Below, in pieces: positions 9,203-20,575 of a stretch of 64,000 nucleotides of DNA. Source of the stretch: Scilla litardierei (lineage: Eukaryota > Streptophyta > Magnoliopsida > Asparagales > Asparagaceae). Position 1 is the first letter of the stretch, and every line of letters starts with the position of its first letter. The position numbers were made by a program, and so were the translations under genes. Under the pieces are notes generated by a model that worked only from the letters and a program-made list of their open reading frames with translations, was not told the DNA's origin and did no database searches. The DNA lies in contig CM061138.1 of assembly GCA_030789695.1 (NCBI GenBank), positions 177,960,051-178,024,050 of the forward strand, written 5' to 3'.

Positions 9203-11014
9203 TGATCGCTCCGGAATGTAACCCGAAGAACGGTTGTAGTTTTACCGCAAGCGCACGGTATAGCGGCGAGCGGGTTATCGAACACAGGGAGGACGAATGA
9301 CCGTGCTTGTTCTAATCAACCTGGCTATTTAAGAAGAGAGAAATTTGCCTTTGGCGATCCTGTCACAATCGTCAGACAAAGTACGGAAATATCAAATCAA
9401 ATAAAGAACGTCTAGGGAATGGGGAATTCCCACTACTCACCGTATCTCGTCAATGTGGTTCCTCGGTATCAAAATTGCTAGAATAAGATTTTGGATGAAC
9501 TAGTTGCAACTGAATGTAGAACCAAGCTCACGCTCTCGCGCTGTTGCCGGTCTATAGCTATCCTAGGTTCGGGTCCAATCTCTTGCAAACCCTAGCCTAG
9601 GGAAGCTAGCATTAGGATCAACATCATCGTTCAATCGCGCACCGAGCCCAATCTCTTGCAAACTCGGCGCGCGACCTAGGTCGGGATAGTTCCTACCCGT
9701 CCAATCTCTTACAAACGGGTATCGGCACGGAATTGCAACCGGGAACCCTAGTATCGGTCCAATCTCTTGCAAACCGATACTTCGGAAATTCGATTCCAAA
9801 CCAATTCGGATTTCTAGGGGTTCCTATCGGATTGTGATCCAATCTCTTGCAAATCCCAATCGGTATGAACTCCTAGCTATCCGTAGTAAATCGCTCCCAA
9901 TCTAATCCCTAACAACGATTCTAGCAAAATTTCTACCAATTCATCACAAATATGAAATTGGGCTTGTAGGGTTCATCCCCACGCCCCAAGACGTGGAGAC
10001 TACTCGCAATTCATAGCACAAACACAAGAATAGAAATAAGCGATAGAATTCATCACAATATTGAGATAAGCAATAAAAATAGAATTTTTAAAGAAGAAAG
10101 AGGCAAACCAATGGAGTTCTTCAATTAATCCAACAAAAATCAACTTTTGTCTCCTCTCCAATCACAAGAATAAAGCCAAAAAGTAAACCTAAAAAGCTGC
10201 AAAAAATCTAAGAAAAAGCTCTCCAAAACTAGGGTAAAAACAGGGGTTAAATACCCCCCAAAATCGTCCAAAAACTGTGACCAAAATACCCCTGCGCAGC
10301 CTGAAATCCGCAATTTTCGCTACAGGCAGCACGTCGCACTCGGCCGAGTGACAAAAGTCGCTCGGCCGAGTGAGAAACCATGTAAATTTCCAGTAAGTCT
10401 TGATCTTCAGGGGTCTCTACTTCGGGGGCGGCTCGGCCGAGTGAGTTGTCGTCACTCGGCCGATGGCTTCTTGGTACTCGGGCGGTCGGGATTATCCACT
10501 CGGCCGAGTGGGTCTTCTGAAGCTCAGGCAGTCGAAAGACAGTAAGTTGGAGATTTTTGAATAGCTTCGTCTGGGCGCCACTCGGGCGGACGAGATGTCG
10601 TCACTCGGCCGATGTGGTCTCCGTCGCTCGGCCGAGTGCACATATGAATCGTATTCGATCTGGTCGGTCGAGCGGTGTCTCGCTGGTCGGCCGAGTGGCT
10701 CCTCCACTCGGCCGAGTGGGACACCAAAAGTGCCCAAACAGCTTGTTTTGGCCTCCTCGTCGCTCCTGCGACGTCCGTTCTTCTTCCGCCCCCCTCCAAC
10801 AGCGAAATACCCCTTGGGGAGGTCGTCGGTGACCCGCTGGAGTAAGCGCATCTCGAGATCACTCCAAATCGCGCCAAATCACCTGAGATGCGATAAAAAC
10901 AACAAATTGTGAAAAGCATCGCAATATCGTCGATATATCGTGAAAAACATGATTTGGGCGATCTAAATGGCATGTAAACATGCGGGAAAAAAGGTATAAA
11001 ATAAGGAGTGATCA
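9203..11014 (-). repeat. 5' LTR of the Athila-like element
   Basis: 1,812 bp, starting TGATCACTCC and ending GGAGCGATCA on the minus strand, so the termini are near-perfect inverted repeats. It shares about 98% identity with the 3' LTR part at 1-1034. It contains a CACTCGGCCGAGTG palindrome cluster (about 10337-10720), a TATTTAA-like box near 10250, and a run of short repeats with the core caatctcttgcaaa near 9580-9850. Confidence 0.9.
9577..9856. repeat. Short direct repeats inside the Athila-like LTR
   Basis: The 14-base core caatctcttgcaaa or close variants recurs about six times at spacings of some 40-65 bp, interleaved with short sequences that themselves occur in pairs. It looks like a degenerate tandem array inside the LTR end that borders the primer site. 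Function unknown. Confidence 0.6.
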
Positions 11015-11015
11015 G

Positions 11016-12494
11016 GAGTATTGGGACAGAAAAAGCACAACAATAGATGACACATTTGCGTGTAATATTGCCATCAACGTCGCGTACTGCGACGATGATA
11101 TTGAACCACGCTCTCTGACAGAATGCCAAAGCAGAGATGATTGGCCAAAGTGGAAAGCGGCAATAGGAGTGGAGTTGGATTCACTCACCAAACGCAAGGT
11201 CTTCGGACCAATAGTCCAGACACCAAAAGGTGTAAAACCTGTGGGTTATAAATGGGTATTTGTTAGAAAACGAAATGAACAGAATGAGATCGTACGCTAC
11301 AAAGCAAGGCTTGTAGCGCAGGGTTTTACCCAACGTCCTGGGGTGGATTTTGAAGCCACATACTCCCCGATCATGGACGCGATCACCTTCTGATTCCTCA
11401 TTGGCATGACAGCACAAGAGGGTTTAGATATGCAACTCATGGACGTGGTTACTGCATACCTATATGGCAACCTAGACCGAGACATCTATATGAGATTGCC
11501 TGACGGTTATTCTTTGCCTGCAGCACTAAAAGAGAGAGAACGTGACATCTACTCAGTGAAACTGCAAAGATCATTATATGGTCTAAAACAATCTGGAAGG
11601 ATGTGGTATAACAGACTGAGCGACTTCCTTGCACAGCAAGGATTTAAAAACGACCCAGTCTGTCCTTGCATCTTTATAAGAGCAAAGGAAACAGGATTTG
11701 TAATTATAGCCGTCTATGTAGACGACTTAAACCTCATCGGATCTCCTGAAGAGATCGCAAAGATTTCTAGAAGCCTGACAGAAACGTTCGAGATGAAAGA
11801 CCTCGGAAAATCAAAATTCTGTTTAGGCCTTCAGATAGAGCATCTTAAAGATGGGATCCTGTTACACCAGTCAACTTACACATCGAACTTATTGAAAAAG
11901 TTTCAGATGGATAAGTGCCACCCCCTCAGCACTCCGATGGTCGTCAGATCATTGGATGTACACAAAGACCCCTTCCGGCCGCTGGAAGAGGGGGAGGAAG
12001 TACTAGGCCCCGAAGTGCCTTATTTAAGTGCTATCGGTGCACTCCTTTACCTGGCTAACTGCACTCGCCCTGACATAGCGTTTGCAGTAAACTTACTAGC
12101 CAGATATAGTGCTGCACCTACACAGCGGCACTGGGCCGGAGTTAAGCATCTTCTGCGCTACCTCCAAGGGTCCATAGACTTAGGTCTATTCTACAGGAAA
12201 GGGGCATCAACTGGTTTAGTTGGTTATGCTGACGCAGGTTACAGGTCCGATCCTCATACAGAGAAGTCTCAGACCGGATACATGTTCACATATGGCGGCA
12301 CTGCCATATCCTGGAGATCTGTGAAGCAGACCATGACGACCGTCTCATCCACCCACTCAGAGCTATTTGCGACCTTCAGAAGCAAAAGCATATTGAGGTA
12401 CAGAAGATCCAATCATGTAATAACTTGGCGGATTTGCTTACCAAATCCCTGCCTACTAGTATTTTTGAGAAACTTGTATATGGGATTGGGATGA
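11016..12494 (+). pseudogene. pol: Ty1/copia reverse transcriptase-RNase H, truncated at both ends
   Basis: The frame begins at the Athila insertion point and runs through copia reverse transcriptase: [50 protein letters not shown], and the catalytic YVDD near 11720. It continues into RNase H (YADAGYRSDPHTEKSQTGY, then ISWRSVKQTM). An in-frame TGA at 11391-11393 replaces an expected Arg codon. After SELFA at about 12370 the sequence jumps to the end of the usual copia C-terminus (IEVQKIQ, NLADLLTKSLP in another frame), so distal RNase H is deleted and the frame shifted. The 5' part (gag, protease, integrase) was separated by the Athila insertion and lies outside the window, if it survives. 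Confidence 0.9.
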
Positions 12495-12857
12495 GGAGAG
12501 TGAGTAAATGTAAACTGGGTCAGGATGAGAGAACTATGAACTCATAGATACATATGAGACTGATGTATAGATTCATAGGAAATCTGCAAGCCTGAAGCTT
12601 GGTCAGATAAGGGGGAGTCAACTGCAGAGTTGTACTCTTTTCCCTTGGCTACAGGTTTTTTCCCACTGGGTTTTCCGTAGTCAAGGTTTTGACGAGGCAA
12701 CCTCGTTGACTCTGGATCCTGAAGTATCCACCCCTAGACACATCCCTAAAACAGGGAAAGTTATGGGTTAACTGTTCTTTCTTTAACAAGACAGTTACCC
12801 TAACTCGGATCCTGAAGAATCCACCTCTTATTTCAATGTTGATTGGATAAGGGGAAG
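12495..12857 (+). other. 3' untranslated region and polypurine tract of the copia element
   Basis: Holds the conserved copia tail (ttcccactgggttttcc, then aaggttttgacgaggcaac) near 12659-12702, and two purine tracts: ataagggggag near 12607 and ataaggggaag at 12847-12857. The second abuts the LTR start. Confidence 0.65.
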
Positions 12858-13000
12858 TGTTATGAATAGGCCCATTGGGCCAATTGGGTATCCAACCCAC
12901 TATTGAAAGCTATAAATACACGGGTAGGGGGCTCTTAACCCTCTACACCTATTCTCCCTAAATTTCCCTTCACAACAAGGACCACATTTTTTATTAAGGG
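12858..13000 (+). repeat. 3' LTR fragment of the copia element (right end not resolved)
   Basis: Begins TGTTATGAATAGG directly after the purine tract. It has a TATA box (tataaataca) at 12911-12920. The right boundary is unclear. It must end before the O-methyltransferase stop at 13064. Confidence 0.6.
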
Positions 13001-13063
13001 CCATATTTTTTATTTTTGTCGAGGGTCCCGAGAATGTCAGGACCGGCCCCGCTCCTAGCAGGA

Positions 13064-14203
13064 TCAATTGGCATACGCCTCAATGATCGAAGAAGTCGGG
13101 GTAAGTTTAATGACGTTGTAACGGGGAAAGTTTGCCGCCTTCAGCAGCTTCCCCCACTCCTCCTCAGTCCTCTCTTTCCCGCCCGTAAGGATAAGCATGC
13201 CGATATCCATGTCAACGCATATGTCGCCTGCGACTCCCTCTTCATCCGACATGATGTTGTCCACAATTATCATCTTCCCCGTCTTCGCGAGCGATCTGCC
13301 GCAATTTTTCAAGATCTTCACGCAGCCGTCGTCGTCGAAGCAGTGCAGGATCCACTGGCAAAAGGAAACACACACATCGTCGGTTATTCGCCATGAGCAT
13401 GAAATAGGCGATGAATTGGAGTTGATACTTATTTGCATTTATACCTTCAGCATGATGGCATCAGCGGTGGGGATGTCGTCGTTGAACATGTCCCCCACTA
13501 CATGAGTAACGCTCGGGTACTCCGGCGCGCCGCTTATGACATGGGGCTGGTCGAAGTTGATGCCGCGGATGTTCGGAAACCTCCGGACAATCTCGCCGAG
13601 CACGATGCCCGTGCCGCCTCCGACGTCGACAATCGACCCTAGGCTCTCGAACCCTTCCTTGTACACGTCCAGCGACGCCCGGACGTCGATCTCCGCGGTG
13701 CAGGCCATTTTGGAGTTGAACACATCATTGTACTCAGCGTCCTCGGACATGAAGGACCATATGTCCGTCCCATGAGCAAGCTTGAAGGGGATGCCGCCAC
13801 GACGGACGCAGTCGCTGAGGTAGGCCGGCGGGGAGTTTCGGAAGAACTGGATGGTGGCGAGGGGAAACATGGGTGCAAGGGTCGGCGTCGAGGACTTGAC
13901 CAGCCATTTAGAGAGGGGGGTGAGGGCGTAGAGGGCCTCCCCCGTGCCTGGGTCCTTCGTCTTGCCGAAGAAGCCCTTGCGGGTGAGGAACCGCATCACC
14001 CTGTGGAGTGGGGACAGGTCGGTCGGCGAAGGGGAGAAGCGGCCGGCGATGGCGGACAAGGAGAGGGGCCTGTTCTCGGAGTCGATGATGTCGGCAATGC
14101 CGAGATCCACGGCGCAGGAGACCACAAACGTCTCCAAGCAGGCACCGAACGCTCGCCATACTGGAGCTTGGCTTCCAAGGCTCAGTTCTTCTGCTGGCGC
14201 CAT
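13064..14203 (-). CDS. SAM-dependent O-methyltransferase, caffeate-OMT-like (class II), two exons
   Basis: Transfers a methyl group from S-adenosylmethionine to a hydroxyl of a small phenolic or alkaloid-like substrate; the substrate cannot be told from sequence. Exon 1 is 14203-13445 and exon 2 is 13354-13064. The 90-bp intron (13355-13444) is GT-AG and phase 0, joining MLK to WILHCFDD as in relatives. The protein is 349 residues, typical of the family. An N-terminal dimerisation domain spans about 1-110. SAM motif I (VDVGGGTG) is near 191, the catalytic His of WILH at 257, and GKERTEEEW near 308-316. The residue after the catalytic His is Cys, where many relatives have Asp. I prefer ATG 14203 because a TATA box overlaps the upstream in-frame ATG at 14257 (which would give 367 residues). 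No stops or frameshifts, so it looks functional. Its 3' end lies close to a copia LTR. Confidence 0.88.
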
Positions 14204-14255
14204 GGGGTTTTTATCTTGTTGATTTGTTTCGCTCTTGGTTCGGTGCATGACTGAC

Positions 14256-14262
14256 ATTTATA
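14256..14262 (-). promoter_or_regulatory. TATA box of the O-methyltransferase gene
   Basis: The minus strand reads TATAAAT, 53 bases upstream of ATG 14203. It overlaps the earlier in-frame ATG (14257-14255), so transcripts starting about 25-35 bases downstream would not contain that ATG. Confidence 0.6.
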
Positions 14263-14700
14263 GTGTTGCATGACTCGAGGAGATCTAGCACCAAGCATGA
14301 GCTCAGGGATGATATCACGAGGAAATTAGGGTAACGTGCATGAGCTCAGTCACAGTGTGTGAAACCGAGCTCCTCCCCACGCATCCATCGGTCATGGTTT
14401 CGTGGTAGTTGAAGTAAAGAAGATTCTGATGATACTACTGACATGTAAGTTGCAGCTTTTGACTGGAACTAATATCGATGACATTAGACTGCTATAGACT
14501 AGTATAAGAACTCCAGTTGCTCAGTCGTGCGTCACTCGTAAATAAAAGCAACATTGAATTTGTCAAGCTGATTAGTCTCATCGTCACGTGTTCATCTGCA
14601 ACATACCTTTCCATTTGCAAGACTTGGAGAGTCAATCCCGGCAACTCACTCATCCTGTTCTGCATCCGGATCTTGTATAGCCTAAGGAGATACTTTTAGG

Positions 14701-14722
14701 TTATTATTATTATTATTATTAA
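14701..14722. repeat. (TTA)n microsatellite
   Basis: About seven perfect TTA units in a row. Confidence 0.95.
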
Positions 14723-15493
14723 TTTCTTAGTTTCTGGCTGGAACTTGCTAGGAAGGAACCGTTGGGTTTACAGAAGGAAGTCTGGAGGAAAGTACAAAAA
14801 TGAAGTATTTTGAACAATCTAAGTTGTTTGTCTTGATTAAATTGTGGCATGAAAGCGAGGAAGCATGTGAGGTTTCCGAATGAGTTGATCATATCATTTT
14901 CTCACTGTAGGAGGAGAAAGATCGCTTGGGTTTACCGTTCCACTATGATTATGACCAGCCCTGGCAATGGGTTTGAATTAGGGATATGCAAAAATAAAGG
15001 AAAGCTAATCGGTATATTACTAAGCTTGGTATCAGCTCAAACATGAAGAATAAGAAATTTATTTAAATTTTTTTTTGGATTTTGTTATACACGTCATATA
15101 TAATTGCCCCACCAAAAATCAAGTGAATCCAGTGTTATTTGACCATTGATCTACCTGTTACAAATTCAACGGGTTTGGAAGAATAGAACTGCCTATAATG
15201 GTCAATCAAGAGTCAAATACCCTTAGAGTTTACCCATACATGGGGTTCTGGGGTTTTAGAATGTGTAAAACAATTCCAAACACATATTTCTAAAAAAAAT
15301 TAAAAGCAGTGGGCTGTCAGCGCAAGAAATTTCCTGCTCTGATAGGCTTGATGAATGTGTTTTACACATGCTAATACATCCTTATATCAAAATAAAAAAT
15401 CCCATATTTTCCCTCTTAATTGGATCGGTACAAGATGTTCTATTGTTCTGAAATCGTTAAATTTGTAACTGTTTAATCAATGGGCAAATCCCC

Positions 15494-15660
15494 AACACAC
15501 ACACACCTCACCCTTACGCGCGCGCGCACACACACACACGCATACACTAGAAATTGCACGTGCCTGGCGGACACGCAGGCAGCCGTCACTTGGGCGCAAA
15601 TGTAGAGAGTAGTAGGGGCGAAAGCTAAAACAAAGTGTGGGTGTGGGTGTGTGTGTGAGG
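15494..15660. repeat. CA/CG microsatellite (15494-15545) facing a GT microsatellite (15636-15660)
   Basis: Runs of CA and CG on the plus strand are followed about 90 bp later by GTGTGG and GT runs. The two could pair as an imperfect hairpin. Confidence 0.85.
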
Positions 15661-16479
15661 TTGGTCGGGGGGGGCAAAAGGAGGAAAAGCACGTGCTAAG
15701 CCCGGAGGGTATGGAGGTAGTCGTCGCACGGATGCAAATGCGGGGACCAGGAAAAAAGCCGTGCACATGGTTCCCTAGGACCCGAAAAAACTGGGAGAAG
15801 CGGGAGGCCACAGCGAAAAATTGTGGGTATGTGTGTAAGGAGCATCAGGAGGTAAAAAGAGGAAAAGCATAGACTAAAGTGCAATAAAACGCGAGGTGCA
15901 AAGTGGTTTTTTAATTTACCCGATCGCCGATGAATCTGAACGCGCAAACGTCGGCGAATGAGATCCCACCGTCATCGCCGTCCGCATCGACGCCGGTGCA
16001 AACATCAAGAGTTCTGTTGTTTGACGGTCGACGAGGGAGCAGCAGCTCCTCGAGCTCCACCGTTGAAGGGCTCCGGCCATCGCTCTCGACGATGTGCATC
16101 ATCAACTCCTCCAGATCCTAATCCGATCCACTCCTCTTCATATTTTTCACACCATTCTCTCTTCCTCGTCGATCCGATGATTGTTCCTCCTCCTCTTGCT
16201 CTACTACAACTTCTTTTGTGAAAAAAAGTTAGGCGAGGTGAAAACGACGGCTTTCCTTCCACCATTTACCCTTTAATTGTATCTCTAATTTCGGGGGGGA
16301 GGGATTTTGAGATTTGCAAGGAGCTCGAAGGGGTAGTTTTAGGATTCGAGAGGATGCTTTTTTGGCGATATAATGGAGGTTGATTCGAATGCGCATAATT
16401 CACACCGTCTTCTTCTTTCTTTTACCATATTTTCCTCTTTTTTGATAAAAGAAAAGGAAAAAAAATTGCAATGAGAGAT

Positions 16480-17114
16480 GAAAAGGACGGGGACGAGGAA
16501 GGTAGCCATCAGATGGTTGAGAGCACCAAAAGAGTCTGCATCCGCCTTACAGAAAACTAACATATCATTTGCAAAAAGGAGGTGGGAGGTAATACCCTGG
16601 ACACCACGCCTGGGGGGGATGGATGGCTCTGGAGTGAGAGGCGTACCCATAAGGATGGTGAAGAACTCCATAACACTGAAAAAGAGGAAAGGTGAGATGG
16701 GATACCTGGTGAATGCCCGGATTACCACCAAAAAACCAGCAGGGGATCCATTCACAAGTATCGAGGAGGAGGGGGAGGACACACACTCCCGAATCTAATG
16801 GATGAAGATGGGAGGGAAGCCCAAGCAATGCAGGAAGAAGTAGCTAAACTCCCGATTGATACTATCAAAGCCTTCCTCAAGTCAAGCTGGATGTAAGCAC
16901 GAGCCTCCAACGATGCATAGTAGTCACGAATAATCTCATGAGCAAGGAGAGTGGAGTCGAAGATCAGCATGTCCTTAATGAAGGCCCACTGGTTCCAAGA
17001 AATAAGCTCAGGGATGGCAAGAGCAAGACGGCGACTGAGAACCTTGGAGATAACCTTATATGTCACATTGCAGCAGGAGATGGGGTGGTAGTCAGCAAGG
17101 GAGGTAGCCTCCAC
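16480..17114 (-). pseudogene. LINE (L1-like) reverse transcriptase fragment
   Basis: Translating the minus strand gives the classic plant LINE RT series: LADYHPISCCNVTYKVISKV, RRLALAIPELISWNQWAFIK, LLAHEIIRDYY, IQLDLRKA, ILVNGSPAGF, and the catalytic box as LLFANDMLVFCK. The order is right but the pieces lie in different frames, and the active-site FADD is changed to FAND, so it is dead. Endonuclease and the C-terminal part are missing. The right side is bounded by the copia LTR at 17122, which probably inserted into this LINE. Confidence 0.85.
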
Positions 17115-17121
17115 AGACTTG

Positions 17122-19152
17122 TGTTGGATCTGGATCTAAGCCTGGGGGAATATGCTTATAAAAATTCTCGCGCAACCCACGAGAAATCAAACATAGTTAT
17201 AATCACATGCAAGGTAAACAATAAGCAATCACAGATGCACATCAATTTACCCTGGTTCGATCGCACCACGACCTATGTCCAGCCTTGAAAGCAAATACTA
17301 TATTAGAAATGTTACCTAGTACAGCCTGTAGCTACCACTCTACACTCGCCTGGCCCTCAGTACTTGCACTCACCAAAGTGCTCAACAAAATTAATCCTAG
17401 TATATGCTCTCACTTGACTAGTCCCAACTAGCCAAGTCCCTCTTGTCTAGCACCCACTAGACAAGACCCCAAAAGAACACAAAAGTGGTAAAGTTTCCTC
17501 TACAGAGATCGTTACTACTACACACAAATAATAGTAAAAGAGTTTAGAGAGTCTCAGTGTGTAGGCGTAGTCGGCTCTGTCAATCGACACGGGCCAGCTC
17601 TCGTCTGACAAGATGAAGATGTTTCGTCTTGTCTCCTTAGCAACTCAAGATGCGGCGCCTCTCTGAAAGTTGCAACCATGTGATCTCCTTGCTGCTCTAG
17701 GCAATGTGGACAGAAAAATCCCTTGGTGCGGCTGCAGTGCGTGGACAGTGTGTGAGGCTATTGCTGCAGTGCGTGGGCAGTGCGTGAGGCTGCTGCTGCA
17801 GTGCGTGTGCTGGGTGCAGCAGTGCGCATGCCGTCCCTCGCAGTGCGCACGCAGCTCTCCTCTTGCGTCTTCAACTTGCGGCCAGATGTGTTTTTATGCT
17901 CTTTGGATTTGTTACAGCTGATCTCTTGTTGCGTGACTAGCACCAATGATGATTCGCTTCTTCTCTTGCAATGGTGTAAGATGATGAAGGCTTGAGCTTT
18001 GCACAAGGGTGAAGGATTTGGCTATGGAGCAACTTGCTGCACCTTGGCTTGGGATGCAACTTGCGGCAAGGGGATCTTCAAGGATGTTGCGGTCTTAATG
18101 TGTGCTTGGGCTATAGAGTTTCGCAAGGAGATGTGGAGAGTAACTTGAAGATGTAGCTTGAGTCCAAGGGCTTGGGGGAGATGAAGAACTTTGGCCTAGG
18201 AGATGATGAAATATATGAAGCTATTCAGAATACAACTCATGCTAAAATAAATACCATTGATTTAATACATAGATTAAAATCAGAAAAATATCACCATGTT
18301 GTAGATCACTGAGTTGTGATCGTCCTGGCGCAAACGGTTTGTCGATCCGAGCTTTGTGGAGAAAGTTATGCGCTTTTTAGTGTCGTCCGTCGAGCTCCTT
18401 GCAAAGTTGCGGCCATGAAGCTTTCCTCTAGGGATCTGGGTGAATTTCTTTGGTTGCCTCTCTCTCAAAATCCCTCTATTTGAATATGGGTTTATATAAG
18501 AGAGGATGGGATATGATAGAATCAATTAGAATCCCATATTTGATGGAGATGGGAAGAAATCCTAATTTGATTAGGATTTGAATGAATCTTTTTGGATATG
18601 GAGTTTGAATATGAATGGCTATGGAATTCAATTTGTGTAGCTATTTGATTTGAATTAGATCTCATTTAATCACATTTGATTTGCATGAGATTCTCCATAT
18701 CTCTCCATCTTTGACCAAGTCTCCAATTTGCATGGCATTAGGATTTGGATTCTAATAGGATAGGAGATTTGATAGGATCTTTAATTGATTTGAAAGAGAT
18801 ACTCCATATCTCTCCATATTGGAATTGGATTAGAATGGAAATAGGGATTTGAATCAATCTTAAATTGATTTGAATAAGATCTTCTCCAATTTGACTTGGT
18901 CCAATATTTGTAGCTATAGTCACCATCTCTTTGACCAAGTCCAAGTTGCTATATGAATAGCAGTTTCTCCATCTTCCAATTTGCTGTATGAATAACAAGT
19001 CCTCCATCAATTAACTTGGTCATCACTTTGAAGATTGACAAGTGTGCCACTCCTGAAAACACTTACCATGCACATTAGAACGTTCATGCATGTTTGTTAT
19101 CATTAAACACGAAGTCATCGATCGTTGAATCCAACACACGTTGTAACCAACA
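17122..19152 (-). repeat. LTR of copia family A, copy 1 (3' LTR)
   Basis: 2,031 bp with TGTTGG...CCAACA termini. It matches 55611-57414 in many blocks, such as the ttctcgcgcaacccacgag region near its left end and the TTTGATGATAACAAACATG-type region near its right end. On the minus strand a TATA box (TTATATAAACCC) lies near 18490-18501. It is followed on the right by a purine tract, so this is the 3' LTR of a minus-strand element. Positions 17720-17850 carry short GCAGTGCG repeats. Confidence 0.8.
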
Positions 19153-19168
19153 ATCTCCCCTTTTTGAT
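19153..19168 (-). promoter_or_regulatory. Polypurine tract of copia family A, copy 1
   Basis: The minus strand reads about ATCAAAAAAGGGGAGAT directly before the LTR start, as in the related copy at 57415-57430. Confidence 0.75.
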
Positions 19169-20575
19169 AATGACAGACGATTATAAGATTTGCACTAACA
19201 TTCCAAATAATACATCGTGACATGTATGTGTGAAGTGTGATAATGGGAGGATGTATGCAACAATTTTCCACTTGATGTACAAGCATACATGCATGCAATG
19301 ATTGCATGCAATAATTCAATGACAATGTGAAACAAATAAGCATGGTATGCTCCCCATATTTTCATGCTCCCCCTTGAACATATATTCACACACTTACATG
19401 ATCAATTATTCATTAATTCTCCCCCTTAAACCCATATTCAGATATGCACATATAAAGCATTAATGCAACACAAGTCTTCAATATTTTCTCCCCCTTTTGT
19501 TAGCATCAAAAGCGTATACACGAAGTCTAGTTCATGTCACATGCAAAAATAAAGTATTATAAATTACGACTAGCACTTGCATGTCATTTTTCTTAGAGTA
19601 AGCACTTCAATCTCAATGAAAAATGTAACAAAGACTTCTACACCATCGTGTAAGTGTGATGATTAAATAATTGAAGCACAAAGGAAGAAAATCTTATAGA
19701 AATCAACCAAAACCAATCCACATGTTCTAATAAACATGATATCACTAGGATTGATTTTCCACACCTCATCAAAAATGAGTTCAAGATACCACACCCCAAA
19801 AATATAGCCTATAAGGACTCTTAGATGTGGAGGGTGGCGTTGCTTGACGAGTAAAATACACCAACGCTAAAGATTACCCATATAGTTTAAGTTGGATACT
19901 CGTGGGTAGTATACTTGCCATGTATCCATTTTACATACGGAGCAATTATTCATTCTTTTCATTGTTCTTGTTTCATTTATAATTCTTTTGTGCTCACTTT
20001 TTATCCATGACAAATACACACCATATCCCTTAGATTTATCAGTTATTTTCAGCCTATATTCACTTTCCAACAATTCATAAAAGATTCTCCAATTGTGCAA
20101 CAATATTCAATATTTGTGGAAGAGAAGGTGTAGGTGTAGAAATCAAGTTATTTAATTCAGTAAACATGTTATGGCTACTTAGGAATTCTAACATGCGCAT
20201 GTAGCTATAACAATAATACAGTGATTTCTACAAGGATATGAATGACATTCAATACTTCTTGAATGATACAAAGAGAAAAGATATTCATTAAGCACCCATT
20301 TTTTTCTTTTTTGTCTTTTTCATTTTTTTTATTTTTATAAATAATGACTCAAGCAAACTAGACTCAAGCAAACTAGACTCAAGCAAACTAGCACACAAAT
20401 AAAAAATTGTTCAAGCATGCAAAATCTATGAAGGTATGCATTAATTTCAAAGAAAAAGATATACATTCGTGTCGTCATTTGACTAAAGAGCTAAATAATG
20501 AAACTTTCAACTCATCACTCCTCGCCAAATCTCCATTTTTTACCTACACGGTAGATGTTATGTGTGACCTTGGAA
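19169..20575 (-). other. Non-coding internal remnant of copia family A, copy 1
   Basis: AT-rich sequence between the gag remnant and the 3' LTR, with triplicated actcaagcaaact near 20348-20386 and several tctccccct motifs (19370-19500). Protease, integrase, reverse transcriptase and RNase H should lie here but are absent. Confidence 0.55.

Larger units (their letters stand above)
1..11014 (-). mobile_element. Athila-like Ty3/gypsy LTR retrotransposon lacking pol; outer end of 3' LTR lies outside the window
   Basis: On the minus strand the order is 5' LTR (11014 to 9203), tRNA-Asp primer site (9196 to 9179), gag-protease frame (9056 to 6285), non-coding spacer, plant-retrotransposon ORF (5060 to 2988), long 3' untranslated region, polypurine tract and 3' LTR (1034 leftwards, truncated by the window). 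The protease motif, the conserved post-integrase spacer and the downstream ORF fit the Athila lineage. No reverse transcriptase, RNase H or integrase is recognisable between protease and downstream ORF, so the copy could only move with enzymes supplied in trans. It inserted into a copia pol gene, which resumes at 11015. The 5 bases after the LTR are ggagt; the matching target duplication would lie left of the window. Confidence 0.9.
14263..16479. other. Intergenic region upstream of the O-methyltransferase
   Basis: Mostly AT-rich with no recognised gene. It contains a (TTA)n microsatellite, a pair of opposed CA and GT runs, and a GC-richer stretch (15910-16130) with short open frames on both strands. 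I can assign none of these to a family. Confidence 0.5.

Noticed and set aside
15911..16265. A small host gene in the GC-richer stretch
   Set aside because: Open frames on both strands are short, Ser-rich or Asp-rich, and match no family I recognise.
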